DNA from: Firmicutes bacterium CAG:110
GTDB lineage: Bacteria > Bacillota > Clostridia > Oscillospirales > Oscillospiraceae
Direction of reading: 5' to 3'
Assembly (NCBI GenBank): GCA_000434635.1
Contig: HF988053.1
Coordinates: forward strand, 20,663 to 27,699
DNA: 7,037 bases
Both the position numbers and the translations under genes were made by a program. Within the stretch, counting starts at the first letter, position 1; each line of letters opens with the position of its first letter. A model generated the notes under the pieces. That model did no database searches and was not told the DNA's origin. It was given only the letters and a program-made list of their open reading frames with translations. Shown in pieces: positions 5,969 to 7,037 of the stretch.

Positions 5969-6991
5969 ATGAAAACACATGATTTTTGGTATGATCTGCC
6001 GGAAGAGCTGATCGCCCAGACGCCGCTGGAGCGGCGGGACGGTTCCCGGCTGATGGTGCTGAACCGGGAAACCGGGGAAATTCAGCATAAGCATTTTTAC
6101 GACGTCATCGACTATCTGAACCCCGGCGACTGTCTGGTGATGAACGATTCCCGGGTGCTGCCCGCCCGGCTCATGGGGCACCGTCCCACCGGCGGCGTGG
6201 TGGAGGTGCTGCTTCTGCGGGACTTGGGCAACAAGTGCTGGGAGTGCCTGTGCAAGCCCGGTCGGAAAATGCAGGTCGGCAACGAGGTCATTTTCGGAGA
6301 CGGCGAGCTGACGGCCGTTGTTCGGGAAGTGCGGGAGGACGGCAATCGGGTGGTGGAATTCCGGTACGAAGGAATTTTTCTGGAAGTGCTGGAACGCCTT
6401 GGGAAGATGCCCCTGCCGCCCTACATCAAGGAGGAACTTCAGGATCAGGAGCGGTATCAGACCGTCTATTCCCGTGAGGTCGGCTCCGCCGCCGCACCCA
6501 CGGCGGGACTGCATTTTACAAAGGAATTGTTGGAAAAAATTCGGGAAAAGGGCGTAAATGAAGCCTTTGTGACCCTGCACGTAGGGCTCGGCACCTTCCG
6601 CCCGGTAAAGGCGGAGGAAGTGACTGAGCATCATATGCACTCCGAGCTGTGCATGATGAACGCCGAGACCGCGAACATGCTGAACGAAACGAAGCGAAAC
6701 GGCGGGCGGGTCATCTGCGTGGGCACGACCTCCTGCCGCACGCTGGAATCTCTGGTAAACGACGACGGCACCTTCGAGGCCAAGTCCAAATGGACGGACA
6801 TTTTCATCTATCCGGGCTACACCTTCAAGGCCATGGACGGCCTGATCACCAATTTCCATTTGCCGGAGAGCACTCTGGTCATGCTGGTATCCGCGTTTGC
6901 TGGGCGCGAGCATGTGCTGAACGCCTACGAGGAAGCGGTAAAGCAGCGGTATCGGTTCTTTTCCTTCGGGGACGCCATGTGTATTGTATAG
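5969..6991 (+). CDS. queA: S-adenosylmethionine:tRNA ribosyltransferase-isomerase (QueA)
   Basis: QueA transfers and isomerises the ribosyl part of S-adenosylmethionine onto preQ1 at position 34 of GUN-anticodon tRNAs, making epoxyqueuosine. Those tRNAs include tRNA-Tyr, whose synthetase gene lies nearby. The 340-residue protein is of normal length and shows family landmarks in order: DLPEELIAQTPLE near the N-terminus, MNDSRVLPARLMG, APTAGLHFT (T178 to T184 the core), HVGLGTFRPV (204-213), HMHSE and the C-terminal NFHLPESTLVMLVSAFAG with RFFSFGDAM. ATG 5969 is preferred over an in-frame TTG at 5912 because AGGGAGG (5956-5962) sits 6 nt upstream and the protein then begins MKTHDFWYDLPEEL as in homologues. 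The 5912 TTG overlaps the -35 box. The usual partner tgt is not visible in the window. Confidence 0.97.
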   Translation: MKTHDFWYDLPEELIAQTPLERRDGSRLMVLNRETGEIQHKHFYDVIDYLNPGDCLVMNDSRVLPARLMGHRPTGGVVEVLLLRDLGNKCWECLCKPGRKMQVGNEVIFGDGELTAVVREVREDGNRVVEFRYEGIFLEVLERLGKMPLPPYIKEELQDQERYQTVYSREVGSAAAPTAGLHFTKELLEKIREKGVNEAFVTLHVGLGTFRPVKAEEVTEHHMHSELCMMNAETANMLNETKRNGGRVICVGTTSCRTLESLVNDDGTFEAKSKWTDIFIYPGYTFKAMDGLITNFHLPESTLVMLVSAFAGREHVLNAYEEAVKQRYRFFSFGDAMCIV

Positions 6992-7016
6992 CATAAGCTT
7001 TTTACGCATAAATGGC

Positions 7017-7037
7017 AACCGGCCTTTTAGGCCGGTT
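7017..7037 (+). terminator. Hairpin after queA, cut by the window edge
   Basis: AACCGGCCT (7017-7025) is a perfect inverted repeat with AGGCCGGTT (7029-7037), giving a 9-bp stem with a 3-nt loop. It begins 26 nt after the queA stop codon. The terminal TT may be the start of a U-run, which would make it an intrinsic terminator, but the sequence ends there and the tail cannot be seen. Confidence 0.55.

Noticed and set aside
5863..5970. A longer DapA with 36 extra N-terminal residues
   Set aside because: The extension does not look like DapA, would overlap the queA start, and the internal ATG at 5862 has a strong GGAGG and the expected N-terminus.
5885..7018. A 377-codon open frame on the - strand opposite queA
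   Set aside because: It is the antisense shadow of queA, spans the queA promoter, and shows no domain or ribosome binding site of its own.

Overview
The window reads as an ordinary stretch of chromosome from a fairly GC-rich Firmicute, most likely a clostridial gut anaerobe of the Oscillospiraceae/Ruminococcaceae kind. That placement is inferred from three things: the argR-recN gene order, a T-box riboswitch ahead of a tyrosyl-tRNA synthetase gene, and strong AGGAGG-type ribosome binding sites. No mobile element, CRISPR array, tRNA or rRNA was seen. Five of the six complete or partial genes with a clear identity are housekeeping genes.

Left block (2-1938, + strand): the 3' end of the arginine repressor gene argR, followed after 14 nt by recN, a complete DNA-repair SMC-like ATPase. 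No intrinsic terminator is visible after recN.

Middle block (1939-4992, + strand): a promoter (TTGACA, 17 nt, TAGGAT) drives a leader of about 260 nt. The leader is a well-formed T-box riboswitch with a candidate UAC (Tyr) specifier, a UGGU acceptor-binding bulge and a perfect 13-bp terminator. It controls three tightly packed genes: a membrane-hairpin M28 zinc peptidase, tyrS (first HIGH-motif His replaced by Thr), and a GNAT acetyltransferase whose ATG overlaps the tyrS stop codon. The likely logic is that uncharged tRNA-Tyr opens the leader, raising the synthetase together with a peptidase that could free amino acids from peptides. The peptidase link is the most interesting point in the window. 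Two adjacent hairpins close this block and separate it from the convergent dapA gene.

Right block (4996-7037): dapA on the - strand (lysine/diaminopimelate and cell-wall precursor synthesis) diverges from queA on the + strand (queuosine modification of tRNA) across a 106-nt gap. That gap holds a good queA promoter but is too short for a lysine riboswitch. A terminator-like hairpin follows queA and is cut by the window edge.

I do not see a clearly novel multi-gene system. The points worth a second look are the Tyr T-box/peptidase/tyrS/GNAT arrangement, the altered HIGH motif of TyrRS, and the membrane hairpin inserted inside the peptidase fold.
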